Shown: positions 17,801 through 26,438, counted from the first letter of the stretch. The stretch: DNA of 64,000 nt from Lachnoclostridium sp. (GCA_023664665.1 JAMPEY010000005.1:77825-141824); one strand, 5' to 3'. The notes: a model not told the origin generated them from the letters alone. Program-made: numbers and translations.

Positions 17801-20223
17801 ATAGTGTTACAGTTATTAATAGTTCAGCTTTCCAAAATTGTTGGAATTTAAAAACTATAGATCTTCCATCTACCATTATAAGTATCGGACCATATGCCTT
17901 TAGAAATTGTTATGCATTAGAAGAGATTATTTTGCCGGATTCCTTGAGGAGTATTGGAGAGGGATCGTTTAATAATTGTGATTCTTTGACATCTATAGAA
18001 ATACCTAAGAGTCTAAAATCCATATGGTATTCCAGCTATTCGGAAGGTCCATTTACGCATTGTGATAAACTAAAGGAAGTCAGGTTTGAAGAAGGAACTA
18101 CAACTATTGTTATGAGTATATTAGAGAACTGTTATTTTGTAGAAAAAGTTATTATACCAAATACAGTAACCCAAATAGAAAGCGGGGCATTTAGTAACTG
18201 TCAGCATTTGACGGATATAGTTATTCCGAATTCTGTAGAAAAAGTAGGAAACCGTGTTTTTGAGTATTGCTATTCGCTAGAAAATATTACATTGTCCAAT
18301 GTGTTGGAACTTGGAACAGACATTTTTTCACAATGTAAAAACTTAAAAGAGGTGATATTACCTCAAAATATAACTTATATACCGATGAGAACATTTGAAA
18401 ATTGTGTTCAGTTGGAGCAGATTGATATTCCGGAATCTGTTATTGGCATAAATTCTTATGCTTTTAAAAATACAGGGTTGATGCAGATAAATTTGCCCGA
18501 AAATACCCAAAACATAGGAACCGGCGCATTCCAAAACTGCACAGCATTGACAAAGGTGACTATGGGCAATCAGGTAAAGGTCATTGGTAATTATGCATTT
18601 AACAATTGTGATGCGTTAACAGATGTGCGACTGCCAGACAGCGTAACTTCTCTGGGAACTCATGTATTTGAGGATTGTGAGTTGCTGGGCGGAGTGATGC
18701 TGGGAACAGGAATAACCAAGATTCCTGCATATGCATTTAATCTTTGCCCATCTTTGGAAAAAATAGTTCTGCCCTATCAGACGGGTACAGTGGATGATAA
18801 TGCATTTACCAACTGTGTAAAGTTAAAGGAACTGACGGTTCCTCGAGCCGTGACAAACATTGGCAATGCTTTTAGCTATCCAATCAAGATGACGGTGTAT
18901 GGCGTTTCCGGAACTTATGCAGAAGAATGGGCAAACAATGTGAATGCGACCTTTGTCGCTCAGGAAAAGCCTGCTACATCTGTGACATTGAGAGAGACTT
19001 CTGTGACGGTAAATATAGGAAGCAACAAGACTCTGCTTATGACCATAGCACCTGCAGATTTTACGGACGAAGTGACATGGAAGAGTAGCAATACTTCTGT
19101 AGCCACGGTTTCAGATTCCGGTGTAGTTACAGCAAAGGCATTGGGAGAAGCCCAGATTCAGGTCAATGTAGGAAATGTGCGTGCATCCTGCAAAGTAACG
19201 GTGCGGCAGCCGGTGACATCCATCAGCCTGAACAAAACCAGCTATTCCATGGAGGCGGAGCAAACCTATACGCTGAAGGCAACGGTGTCCCCTAGTAATG
19301 CAAATGACAAGTCTGTTGCATGGAGTTCCTCCGATGAGAGTGTCGCTACAGTGGATGCCATGGGAAAGGTTACGGCGCTGCGCAAGGGTAACGCAGTCAT
19401 CACAGCAACAGCACAGGATGGCAGCGGAATATCAAAAAGCTGCAGTCTTACCGTGACAAATACAATTCATAAATGCAATGAGGTGGCAGCAATGGAAAGT
19501 CCTCATAACTATGAAAACAACTGCAGCGATGTGTGGATTTATACGCTGGCAGGAGCAAATAAGATTGCAGTGACCTTTGATGCAAGAACTGAAGTGGAGG
19601 ATGGGTTTGACTTTATTTATCTTTATGATGCTTCGGGCAAGGAAATCGGAAAGTATACCGGAAAGAGTCTTGCAGGACAGACCATATCTCTTGAGGGTAA
19701 CACCATTAAAGTGAAACTGGTTTCCGACAAGGCAGGCGAGAATTGGGGATTTAAGGTGAGCAGTGTAGAGCAAAGGAAAGAGGCGAAAGCCATAACCGGT
19801 GTGATTAACTGCCGTGCGCCCGGCAATACCCAGATGACCATCCAGCTGCTCGATGCAGGCGGCAGGGAAATAGCCCAGACTAAGGTGAGCGGAAACGGTT
19901 CAGAGTATGCGCTGGAAGATGTAGCCGCAGGCACCTATACGCTGAGGGTAAGTAAAACCAACTGTGTATCCCGGGATTACAAAATCACGCTGGGGGAAGA
20001 AACCCAGCAGATGGATATGGAACTGTGCCTTGTGGGAGATACAAGTAAGGATGGTAAAATCAGTGTTCAGGACAATAGGATGGTTTATAACCACATCGCA
20101 GGAATCAAAAAGCTTGAAGGTTATGACTTTCTGGTTGGAGATGTGAATGGGGATGGTAAAATCAGTGTTCAGGACAATAGGATGATTTATAACCATATCG
20201 CAGGCATAAAGGCATTATGGTAA
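14890..20223 (+). CDS. Giant secreted BspA-type LRR protein with C-terminal dockerin
   Basis: Start taken at ATG 14890 (GGAG 5 bp upstream), giving 1777 aa with a signal peptide at 1-38. Order: Thr/Glu-rich linker (40-105); degenerate SLH-like repeats (about 115-250; DIDATSEDYYDVMLATEFGL, RPNEAATREFAA); a middle domain of unknown type (250-640); BspA-type leucine-rich repeats (about 700-1355; units like IPDSVTVINSSAFQNC); two Big_2 Ig-like domains (about 1360-1520); a CUB-like domain (about 1525-1625); a CnaB-like module (about 1635-1708); and a type I dockerin (about 1714-1776) with two calcium loops DTSKDGKISVQD and DVNGDGKISVQD. BspA-type repeats mediate adhesion in other bacteria. It probably docks on the upstream cohesin. 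Confidence 0.88.
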   Translation: MIMRKFRRIFAWVLAVILFCSQVSIQTLAQGELQNISAAEVAIAETMNATEAIEAIETAEAAEDASNIPATETVEATTEVTEIETESDALITDATTEFMPMVSDSDEMFFMALDDGEEVSRLEWLKALTNVFQMSVEEDNYPDNYYSDIDATSEDYYDVMLATEFGLVDVEAGEALRPNEAATREFAAHTLNLCLGYLLDTESGYTFQDASSAIYPDDIQIAVNRGWFALQNGNFLPQQPITAAERDKMLQDAREVKAAEIIDSDYSGSYQFVSDVIVVPEGTRVELTDENQLTIYDCSVILKAGDKFGIVYDGFPVVHRVEQIALSENRTIVTFSNVATQDAFVNIDVQGNQEADLTQLQVVGENAELQYIVGGTEEQNWEDGQKFYSLELVGEQEISAVEITQFYDIPENVRRGYEIEPGKKIELVCKVSGVKYDYQVDKSGVYVGLNAKVSLQCNVEADVLEASGIEKTVSMYKAPVGCVGFLTGDVELKFGGKCSFVQDSKVSMGVKYTVQDGFRLVKSFQKEAFTISTEAEVSMGVKLAFKINYGVMEGSIYARFGAKARVKAKSYSDGKIPTTCADVGAWLFMDVGCQVKVDLWLIKVEWKEEKNIFNENNSPVRVYFHFDDGQSVQVCGRKSSGDAGESGEDVTPGNRKYYTPINSQYGFSNLNSGTTLEGEPFAIFEYSLDKKDQATITKYNGNVSALNIPDTLDGHSVVGIGEKVFAHNSKLRMVVISDSITSIGAGAFGQCENLSSVKLPKSLKTMGAHAFYNCDNLKEVEIPKSLTETSSAYIYEFAYNYQYGPFFGCDNLKSIIFEEGTTKIAKGLFANCPGIESITIPDTVTSIAESAFFKCNNLKNVMFSDAITTIDKNAFYQCSSLSNVKLPEKLEYLGYMAFGDCDSISSIEIPQKLSSAGVESIWLGGGPNYRDGGPFTYCDNLKEVVFEEGTTKIADNLLTWCENLETVQIPDSVTVINSSAFQNCWNLKTIDLPSTIISIGPYAFRNCYALEEIILPDSLRSIGEGSFNNCDSLTSIEIPKSLKSIWYSSYSEGPFTHCDKLKEVRFEEGTTTIVMSILENCYFVEKVIIPNTVTQIESGAFSNCQHLTDIVIPNSVEKVGNRVFEYCYSLENITLSNVLELGTDIFSQCKNLKEVILPQNITYIPMRTFENCVQLEQIDIPESVIGINSYAFKNTGLMQINLPENTQNIGTGAFQNCTALTKVTMGNQVKVIGNYAFNNCDALTDVRLPDSVTSLGTHVFEDCELLGGVMLGTGITKIPAYAFNLCPSLEKIVLPYQTGTVDDNAFTNCVKLKELTVPRAVTNIGNAFSYPIKMTVYGVSGTYAEEWANNVNATFVAQEKPATSVTLRETSVTVNIGSNKTLLMTIAPADFTDEVTWKSSNTSVATVSDSGVVTAKALGEAQIQVNVGNVRASCKVTVRQPVTSISLNKTSYSMEAEQTYTLKATVSPSNANDKSVAWSSSDESVATVDAMGKVTALRKGNAVITATAQDGSGISKSCSLTVTNTIHKCNEVAAMESPHNYENNCSDVWIYTLAGANKIAVTFDARTEVEDGFDFIYLYDASGKEIGKYTGKSLAGQTISLEGNTIKVKLVSDKAGENWGFKVSSVEQRKEAKAITGVINCRAPGNTQMTIQLLDAGGREIAQTKVSGNGSEYALEDVAAGTYTLRVSKTNCVSRDYKITLGEETQQMDMELCLVGDTSKDGKISVQDNRMVYNHIAGIKKLEGYDFLVGDVNGDGKISVQDNRMIYNHIAGIKALW
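19794..20217 (+). repeat. Dockerin-module DNA repeat, copy 1
   Basis: The last 424 bp of the LRR gene, encoding the CnaB-like module and dockerin, are nearly identical to 22070-22497 at the end of the next gene, including many silent positions. Confidence 0.85.
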
Positions 20224-20319
20224 ACTGAAAGCGTGAATAAATTTCACTTGCTTTGAACGAAAATTAAGGGACAGTACATTAGCTGGGTTCCTGTAAGAAA
20301 GGAAAGGGTATAGTAAAAT

Positions 20320-22500
20320 ATGGAAAAACGGAGTGTATGTTATAGAGGCATGGCGGTTTTGCTTAGCTTGGAAATAATTTTTTCTGTCATATTGGCAGAT
20401 TATATGCCGGTAGCCGCTGCAGACTTGTATAGATTGCCCTATAGCGAATCTAACATTGCGGCAGTAGGGCAACAGGGTTCGAATCAATGTATGGCATATG
20501 CGTTGGCATATTGCAGGACAATTTTGGACGGTTATACACATGCAGGAAACGAATATTGGCAGGCAGGAATCGGTGGTATGTATAGCTGGGCTGGCTATAT
20601 GGTATCGGGAGCTTCAAGTAAACAGGGAGTGCTTCGGATTGTATATGATCAGATTAATGGTGGAAAGCCGGTCTGTATGTATGTGACAGGTCATTATCGC
20701 AGCAACTCTGCTTACTATGCCCCGGGAGATCATTGGGTTGCAGTGGTTGGATATAGGCAGGGAGCAAATCCCAATAGTCTGACCGAAAGCGATTTTTATA
20801 TTATTGACCCGGTAAGATGCAATGGTGATTGGTTGAGTGATGGATGTATGCCGGCTGATAAATATAGTACAGGACTGAGGATTAGTGAGTCAGGCGGAGG
20901 AACTACACCGTCCTCCCCCGTCACAAACTCCCCCATCTTTACCAATGTCAGCGCAGAGGAAATAACAGCTACTTCTGCCAAAATCAAAGCGGATTACCAA
21001 AGGGATACTTATGGTGACATAGGCTTCTATTTCGGGACAAGCAGAGAACTGAGTGGCATGACAAAGGTCAGTGAATACAAATATTCCAATGTCACGACAA
21101 CTACCACCTATGGCAATAGCTATCAGGTGGGAGTGTATTATGATGCTACTTATGGATATAAATGGTGGCCGGCATTGACCCCGGGAACTACCTATTATTA
21201 TGCGTTTTATTGTACCAAAAACGGCATAGAACATATCAGTAATATTCAAACCTTTACTACAACAGGAGGAAGTTCTGCATTTCCATTAGTTGACAATGGA
21301 ATTTATAAAATCTGCAGTGTTCTTTCCAATCAAGTAATCGAGGTTTCCAGCGGCAGCAGTCAGAATTCGAAGCAGCTCAATGTTTGGCCTTGCGAGGGAG
21401 AAGGGGATGCGTGGATGCGTTGGAAAGCAGTGAGGCACTCGGATGGTTATTCGTTTGTTAATGTGGGAACAGGAAAGGCAATGGATATTGCGGGCGGTTC
21501 AACACAAGAAGAGGCTGCAGTAACACAATATGACTATGTAGCTGCGGATGAGCAGCGATTTCGATTGGTGGATAAAGGCAATGGGAAATATGGAATGTTG
21601 AATATTCATTCCGGGTTGGCGGTGGATGTGTATGATGCTTCTGCTTCTCCCGGCGCAAAGCTGGTGCAGTATGCATTTCACGGAGGTGATAACCAGCTCT
21701 GGTATTTTGAACTGATAGATACAACAGCTCCCGTTATATCAAATGTTCGGGTTTCGGATGTAGATGCTACGGGATATACCGTATCTTGTGATGTGACGGA
21801 TGATGTTGGGGTAGCACGGGTGGATTTTCCGACATGGACAACCTTAAACGGTCAGGATGATCTGTCGAAAGACTGGCCTAGCGTAACATCTCCGGCATAT
21901 GGCAACACCTATTCTTACAGAGTGAATATCTCAGACCATAATAATGAAACAGGCAGTTATATTACCCATATTTATGCCTATGATGCAGCGGGCAACTATG
22001 CAAATGAAGGGACATCGGCTACAATAAAAGAGCCAGTGCAGGAGCCGGTCAAACAGCCTGTTACTTCCATAACCGGCGTGATTAACTGTCGTGTATCAGG
22101 CAATACCCAGATGACCATCCAGCTGCTCGATGCAGGCGGCAAGGAAATAGCCCAGACGAAAGTGAGCGGAAACGGTTTAGAGTATGCGCTGGAAGATGTA
22201 GCGGCAGGCACCTATACCCTGAGGGTAAGTAAAACCAACTGTGTATCCCGGGATTACAAAATCACGCTAGGGGGAGAACCGTTAGAACAGGATGTGGAAC
22301 TGTGCCTTGTGGGAGATACAAGCAAGGATGGTAAAATCAGCGTACAGGATAATAGAATGGTTTATAACCACATCGCAGGCATTAAGCAGCTTGAAGGCTA
22401 TGACTTTCTGGTTGGAGATGTGAATGGGGATGGTAAAATCAGTGTACAGGACAATAGGATGGTCTATAACCATATCGCAGGCATAAAGAAATTATGGTAG
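20320..22500 (+). CDS. Secreted C39-like protease with ricin-type lectin and dockerin
   Basis: A 726-aa protein with a signal peptide at about 1-35. Residues about 36-190 look like a C39/papain-fold peptidase: Cys57 in GSNQCMAYALAY, His138 in GDHWVAVVGY and Asp163 in YIIDPVR. Then a fibronectin-III-like region (about 205-325), a ricin B-type trefoil (about 326-467, with LWYFELID at the end), a GBS Bsp-like repeat (about 470-570), a CnaB-like module (about 583-660) and a type I dockerin (about 664-725). The lectin suggests glycan or wall binding, and the peptidase suggests peptide or protein cleavage at the surface. It is 96 bp downstream of the LRR gene. Confidence 0.88.
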   Translation: MEKRSVCYRGMAVLLSLEIIFSVILADYMPVAAADLYRLPYSESNIAAVGQQGSNQCMAYALAYCRTILDGYTHAGNEYWQAGIGGMYSWAGYMVSGASSKQGVLRIVYDQINGGKPVCMYVTGHYRSNSAYYAPGDHWVAVVGYRQGANPNSLTESDFYIIDPVRCNGDWLSDGCMPADKYSTGLRISESGGGTTPSSPVTNSPIFTNVSAEEITATSAKIKADYQRDTYGDIGFYFGTSRELSGMTKVSEYKYSNVTTTTTYGNSYQVGVYYDATYGYKWWPALTPGTTYYYAFYCTKNGIEHISNIQTFTTTGGSSAFPLVDNGIYKICSVLSNQVIEVSSGSSQNSKQLNVWPCEGEGDAWMRWKAVRHSDGYSFVNVGTGKAMDIAGGSTQEEAAVTQYDYVAADEQRFRLVDKGNGKYGMLNIHSGLAVDVYDASASPGAKLVQYAFHGGDNQLWYFELIDTTAPVISNVRVSDVDATGYTVSCDVTDDVGVARVDFPTWTTLNGQDDLSKDWPSVTSPAYGNTYSYRVNISDHNNETGSYITHIYAYDAAGNYANEGTSATIKEPVQEPVKQPVTSITGVINCRVSGNTQMTIQLLDAGGKEIAQTKVSGNGLEYALEDVAAGTYTLRVSKTNCVSRDYKITLGGEPLEQDVELCLVGDTSKDGKISVQDNRMVYNHIAGIKQLEGYDFLVGDVNGDGKISVQDNRMVYNHIAGIKKLW
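22070..22497 (+). repeat. Dockerin-module DNA repeat, copy 2
   Basis: Near-identical to 19794-20217. The similarity covers the CnaB-like module and the dockerin and ends at the stop codon. Confidence 0.85.
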
Positions 22501-22512
22501 ACAGTATGTATG

Positions 22513-22555
22513 TGCAACAGGTTTGGCTGTTTCGTGTCAGCCGAACCTGTTTGCA
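22513..22555 (+). terminator. Hairpin terminator closing the dockerin cluster
   Basis: AACAGGTTTGGCTG (22516-22529) pairs with CAGCCGAACCTGTT (22538-22551), a 14-bp stem with one G-U pair, and TGC/GCA can extend it. The T run is short. Confidence 0.6.
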
Positions 22556-22565
22556 ATTAGTGAGT

Positions 22566-22618
22566 TGACCGCGCATTTCATCATAAAAGTGCCGTCCTCA
22601 GTTCATCCATTGTAGAAC
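22566..22618. repeat. Left 53-bp direct repeat (relB 3' end remnant)
   Basis: Matches 23371-23423 at 47 of 53 positions. On the minus strand it encodes STMDELRTALL followed by a stop, the C-terminus of a RelB-type antitoxin. It flanks the AT-rich PBECR cassette. Confidence 0.75.
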
Positions 22619-22704
22619 TTTATTATCTTGATTGAAAAAGTTGTGGAATTTTGAATTATGAAGTGGTATAGTTATTTATATATTTTATTACTGTGGAGAA
22701 AATT

Positions 22705-23100
22705 ATGGATGATAACTCAATTAAAGTTGGAAGGTACAACAAAAAATTTAATGAGATATTGGGAATAGATATTGAAGAGCTTGACATATACAGATCAAGA
22801 GGACTTCCGGCACACATGATTAAAAGTGGTCATGGAAAATGTCTAAGGTACATTGATTACATTCCGGATATTATAAAAAATCCAGATTATATAGGTATAA
22901 ATCCTAATGAAAATGGAGTAAAATCAGTAGAGCTTATTAAAAGATATAGAGATAATGTGATGATTGGAATTAAATTAGACTCTGATAATGGATATTTGTA
23001 TGTTTCTACAATGCATGATATTCAAGAAAAAAAGATTGAGAGACGTTTATTTAGTGGAAGAATTAAAGAATTTGTTATTGACACAGAGGAAAATAAGTAG
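22705..23100 (+). CDS. PBECR-like nuclease-fold protein (RelE/barnase-EndoU-colicin group)
   Basis: Start taken at ATG 22705 with GGAG 6 bp upstream; a GTG at 22693 is in frame. The 131-aa product has GLPAHMIKSGH, then YIPDIIKNPDYIGINPNE, then IELK-type strands (NVMIGIKLDSDNGYLYVSTM) and RRLFSGRIKEF. This order matches the small phage PBECR nuclease domains, thought to cleave RNA as toxins in polyvalent proteins. Here it stands alone. The gene is strongly AT-rich compared with its neighbours and lies between two relB 3'-end repeats, indicating horizontal acquisition. Activity is not shown. Confidence 0.65.
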   Translation: MDDNSIKVGRYNKKFNEILGIDIEELDIYRSRGLPAHMIKSGHGKCLRYIDYIPDIIKNPDYIGINPNENGVKSVELIKRYRDNVMIGIKLDSDNGYLYVSTMHDIQEKKIERRLFSGRIKEFVIDTEENK

Positions 23101-23132
23101 TATATTATAGCTAGAAATAGAATATAATAATT

Positions 23133-23231
23133 AAGGCGTTATTATTTTGAGGTCGGAAATGGTTCCCGACACACTCTGAAAAGAGTACCTGAGATGCTGG
23201 ATACACCGCCCAGCCAAGATAATAACGCTTT
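23133..23231 (+). ncRNA. Candidate structured RNA, four-stem cloverleaf
   Basis: A closing stem GCGTTATTAT (23136-23145) with ATAATAACGC (23219-23228), extendable on both sides, encloses three hairpins. They are GTCGG/CCGAC (23152-23156, 23166-23170), ACTCT/AGAGT with a GAAA tetraloop (23173-23186), and GCTGG/CCAGC (23196-23200, 23210-23214). TTTT follows the closing stem. It sits 33 bp after the PBECR gene. No known riboswitch or tRNA matched. The strand is assumed from the gene and the trailing T run. Confidence 0.5.
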
Positions 23232-23370
23232 TATTATGTTTAAAGGTAGGAACAATGTAATAAAAATTTATACTTTATATAAAATTATGAATACGCCTAT
23301 CAGTTGTGGAGATGAGAAGCATTTGGAAAATAAAAATCCAGATGCTTTTTATTATACAAAAAATAAAATT

Positions 23371-23423
23371 TGACCTCGTATTTCATCGTAAAAGTGCCAC
23401 CCTCAGTTCATCCATTGTAGAAT
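23371..23423. repeat. Right 53-bp direct repeat (relB 3' end)
   Basis: Matches 22566-22618. It is the 3' end of the relB remnant at 23383-23562. Confidence 0.75.
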
Positions 23424-23562
23424 AACCTTTCACAGTCTTATCCTTGGCCAGATGTTTATCCTCTTCAATGGCGGCTGTTGTTTCGTTGGGGATATCCAAT
23501 TTCAGAGCAAAAGGGATTCCGTGTTCGCGGATGTTTAGGTTGGTTGTATTTGTAGAAGCCAT
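23383..23562 (-). pseudogene. RelB/DinJ-type antitoxin remnant with internal deletion
   Basis: The 59-codon frame begins MASTNTTNLNIR and then jumps directly to REHGIPFALKLDIPN, AAIEEDKHLAKD and GYSTMDELRVALL, the usual RelB C-terminal half. The ribbon-helix-helix core, normally some 30 residues between these parts, is missing, so DNA binding is presumably lost. No toxin gene is adjacent and no clear ribosome site is present. Confidence 0.6.
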
Positions 23563-23676
23563 AAAAACACAAAAATAAGAAAGGAAAAACGAATGATTTC
23601 TTAAGGACATACTTTGCCGAAAGCAAGCATAGATAGTAATAGGCAGTTGCGAAACAAGCTTGCGGGAGGTGTGTTT

Positions 23677-26352
23677 GTGTTTGAAAAGCTCAGTGAACAG
23701 GAAGCGCTAGACAGGCAAAAAAGCGATGGAAAATGCGGACTGACAACAGAGGAAGCAGGAAGCCGGCTCATCCGTTACGGAAAAAACGAATTGCGGGAGG
23801 CGAGGAAAAAGACGGCGGCGGAAAATTTTCTGGCGCAGTTAAATGATCCGTTGATTTATGTGTTGATTGTGGCGGCCGCGATATCCATACTTTTGCAGGA
23901 AGTGGGAGATGCGGTCATCATTGCCGTGGTAGTGTTTATGAACGCCTTAATCGGTGTGATACAGGAGGGAAAGGCGAGAAAGGCGCTGGAATCCTTAAAG
24001 AAGCTTACCAGTCCCCACGCTTTTGTCATAAGGGACGGGGTGCGCAGGGAAATTCCCGCGGCGGAGCTTACGGAAGGAGATATTGTATTATTGGAGGCAG
24101 GATGTCAGGTGCCTGCGGATATGAGGCTGATAGAAACGGTAAATCTGAAAATCGAGGAGTCCGCTCTGACCGGAGAGACTTTGCCGGTGGAGAAGGATTC
24201 CCGCTTTCAGGTGGGATGTGCAGGGGAGATTCCTCTGGGAGACAGGCGGAATATGGCGTATATGTCCACCATTGTGACTTACGGCAGGGGGGTGGGAGTA
24301 GTATCGGCTGTCGGAATGAATACCCAGATAGGGCAGATTGCCGCCATGATTACGGAGACGGGGGAGGAGATGACTCCTTTGCAGAAACGATTGGGGGAGC
24401 TGGGGAAGGTATTGAGCCTTTTGTCCCTCCTGCTGTGTGGGGCATTGTTTGCCATAGCGGTTTTGCAGAACCGCAATATTCCGGAGATGCTGATTACGGC
24501 AATTTCTCTGGCGGTGGCGGCGGTGCCGGAGGGACTTCCTGCGGTGGTCACCATTTGTCTGGCTTTGTCCGTTACCAAGATGGTGAAGGTGCATACGATT
24601 ATCAGAAGACTGCCTTCCGTGGAGACCCTAGGGGCGGTGAGCGTGGTATGTTCCGACAAGACGGGGACTTTGACACAAAACAGAATGACGGTGGAAATGT
24701 TTTGGTGTGACGGCGGTTTGAACTGTCTGCAGGATGTTTTGCGGGAGAGTAGCAGAGGGATGCCGGACAGGAATTTTCTGCAGGGAATGGTGCTTTGCAA
24801 CGACGCCTCCATAGAAGGAGGGAACCGCATCGGGGACCCCACGGAGCTTGCTTTGCTTGACATGGGAGCTTTGTTTGGAATACATAAAGAGAGTTTGGAC
24901 CATACCATAAAGAGGATGAGGGAGCTGCCCTTTGATTCTGACAGAAAACTGATGACTACCTATCACAATAATGGCACATCTTATACCAAAGGAGCTCCCG
25001 ATGAAATCTTAAAAAGATGCAGCCATATCCGTATACAGGGAAAAAGCAGGGCCATGACAAGAGAGGACAGAAGGAGGATTGAAGAGGCAGTTTCGCAGAT
25101 GTCCTCTCAGGCGCTGCGCACGCTGGCGGTGGCAATGAGGGAGTGCGCCGGGGAACCTGTGGAGCGGGAACTTGTATTTCTGGGAGTGGTAGGAATGAAA
25201 GACCCGGCGAGACCGGAAGCAGGGAAAGCAGTGGAAATCTTTAAAAAAGCCGGAGTTACGACGGTGATGATTACCGGGGACCATGTGGACACCGCTTTTG
25301 CCATAGGCAGTCAGTTGGGAATCGTAGAGCGGGAGGAACAGTGCCTGACGGGCAGACAAATGCAGGAGCTGGGGGAAGAGGAGTTTCTGCAAAAGTTAGA
25401 GCACACGAGGGTTTTTGCCAGAGTGTCCCCCGTCCAAAAGGTGCGGATTGTGAAGGGATTCCAGAAAAAGGGACAGATAGTGGCAATGACCGGTGACGGA
25501 GTCAACGATGCGCCCTCCTTGAAAGCGGCGGATATCGGCATTGCCATGGGAATGGCGGGGACGGATGTGGCAAAGCAGGCATCGGACATGATTTTGACGG
25601 ATGATAATTTTGCAACGATTGAAAAAGCCATTGAGGAGGGCAGGGGAATATATGAAAATATCAGGAAGTCCGTGATATTTTTGCTTTCCTCCAATCTTGG
25701 GGAAATTATGACCATGTTTTTTGCGGTGTTATGCGGTCTGGCGGCTCCCTTAAAATCCAGCCATATCCTGTGGATTAATCTGATTACCGATTCCCTGCCC
25801 GCCCTCTCTTTGGGGATTGATTATAACGACGGAAGGAGTCTGATGAAAAACAGCCCCAGAAAGGCAAATGAAAGTTTGTTTTCCAGAGGAGGGTTTGTAT
25901 GCACCTGTTTTTATGGGGCATTGATTGCCTGCGCCAGTCTGGGAGCGTTTTTAATGCTGCCCTGTGCATGGATTCGGGTACAGGGGCTTCCCCTTACGAT
26001 TGAAAATTTGTCCATAGTGCTAAAGCAGGATGTTATTCTTTCCAAAGCCCAGACTTATGCATTTACCGTGCTTGGCATGTCACAGCTTTTTCATGCCGTG
26101 GGTATGAGGGATGTGGATACATCGGTGTTTCGGATGAACCATTTAAAAAATCCGCTGATGATACTTGCCTGTGTCATTGGCTTTGGGCTTCAGTTTGCGG
26201 TGACGGAAGTGCCTTTTCTGATCAGGGCGTTCGGAACCACCCATTTAAGTTTCCGGGAATGGAAAATTCTTGCCGTTCTGGCAGCCTTTCCGCTTTTTGC
26301 GCATGAAATCATGGTTTTTGTAAAAACTATTTGCCAATGGCGAAAAAAATGA
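23677..26352 (+). CDS. P-type calcium-transporting ATPase
   Basis: Start taken at GTG 23677, which has GGGAGG 7 bp upstream; TTG 23614 opens the frame but lacks a site. The 891-aa product has the order cation-ATPase N domain (1-70), actuator domain with TGETLPVEK, phosphorylation motif DKTGTLTQN, nucleotide domain and MTGDGVNDAPSLKAADIGIAMG hinge, then C-terminal membrane segments. The TM4 motif AVPEGLPAVVT and length fit SERCA/PMCA-like type II pumps, so calcium export is the likely role. It is transcribed alone. Confidence 0.93.
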   Translation: MFEKLSEQEALDRQKSDGKCGLTTEEAGSRLIRYGKNELREARKKTAAENFLAQLNDPLIYVLIVAAAISILLQEVGDAVIIAVVVFMNALIGVIQEGKARKALESLKKLTSPHAFVIRDGVRREIPAAELTEGDIVLLEAGCQVPADMRLIETVNLKIEESALTGETLPVEKDSRFQVGCAGEIPLGDRRNMAYMSTIVTYGRGVGVVSAVGMNTQIGQIAAMITETGEEMTPLQKRLGELGKVLSLLSLLLCGALFAIAVLQNRNIPEMLITAISLAVAAVPEGLPAVVTICLALSVTKMVKVHTIIRRLPSVETLGAVSVVCSDKTGTLTQNRMTVEMFWCDGGLNCLQDVLRESSRGMPDRNFLQGMVLCNDASIEGGNRIGDPTELALLDMGALFGIHKESLDHTIKRMRELPFDSDRKLMTTYHNNGTSYTKGAPDEILKRCSHIRIQGKSRAMTREDRRRIEEAVSQMSSQALRTLAVAMRECAGEPVERELVFLGVVGMKDPARPEAGKAVEIFKKAGVTTVMITGDHVDTAFAIGSQLGIVEREEQCLTGRQMQELGEEEFLQKLEHTRVFARVSPVQKVRIVKGFQKKGQIVAMTGDGVNDAPSLKAADIGIAMGMAGTDVAKQASDMILTDDNFATIEKAIEEGRGIYENIRKSVIFLLSSNLGEIMTMFFAVLCGLAAPLKSSHILWINLITDSLPALSLGIDYNDGRSLMKNSPRKANESLFSRGGFVCTCFYGALIACASLGAFLMLPCAWIRVQGLPLTIENLSIVLKQDVILSKAQTYAFTVLGMSQLFHAVGMRDVDTSVFRMNHLKNPLMILACVIGFGLQFAVTEVPFLIRAFGTTHLSFREWKILAVLAAFPLFAHEIMVFVKTICQWRKK

Positions 26353-26438
26353 TATGATATATGAGGTGGCTTATAATGACAGGGAGCCGCTCAGATTTGA
26401 GATAGCAGGCGCGGTATATGCGCAGAATGGAGCAGGAA

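Noticed and set aside
23186-23215. CTGAGATG in the structured RNA suggested a TPP riboswitch
   Set aside because: The remaining TPP core elements are absent and the element is downstream of a gene, not upstream of a thiamine gene.
26353-26438. T-box leader before trpS
   Set aside because: Only 86 bp are available and no T-box or specifier stem is visible.
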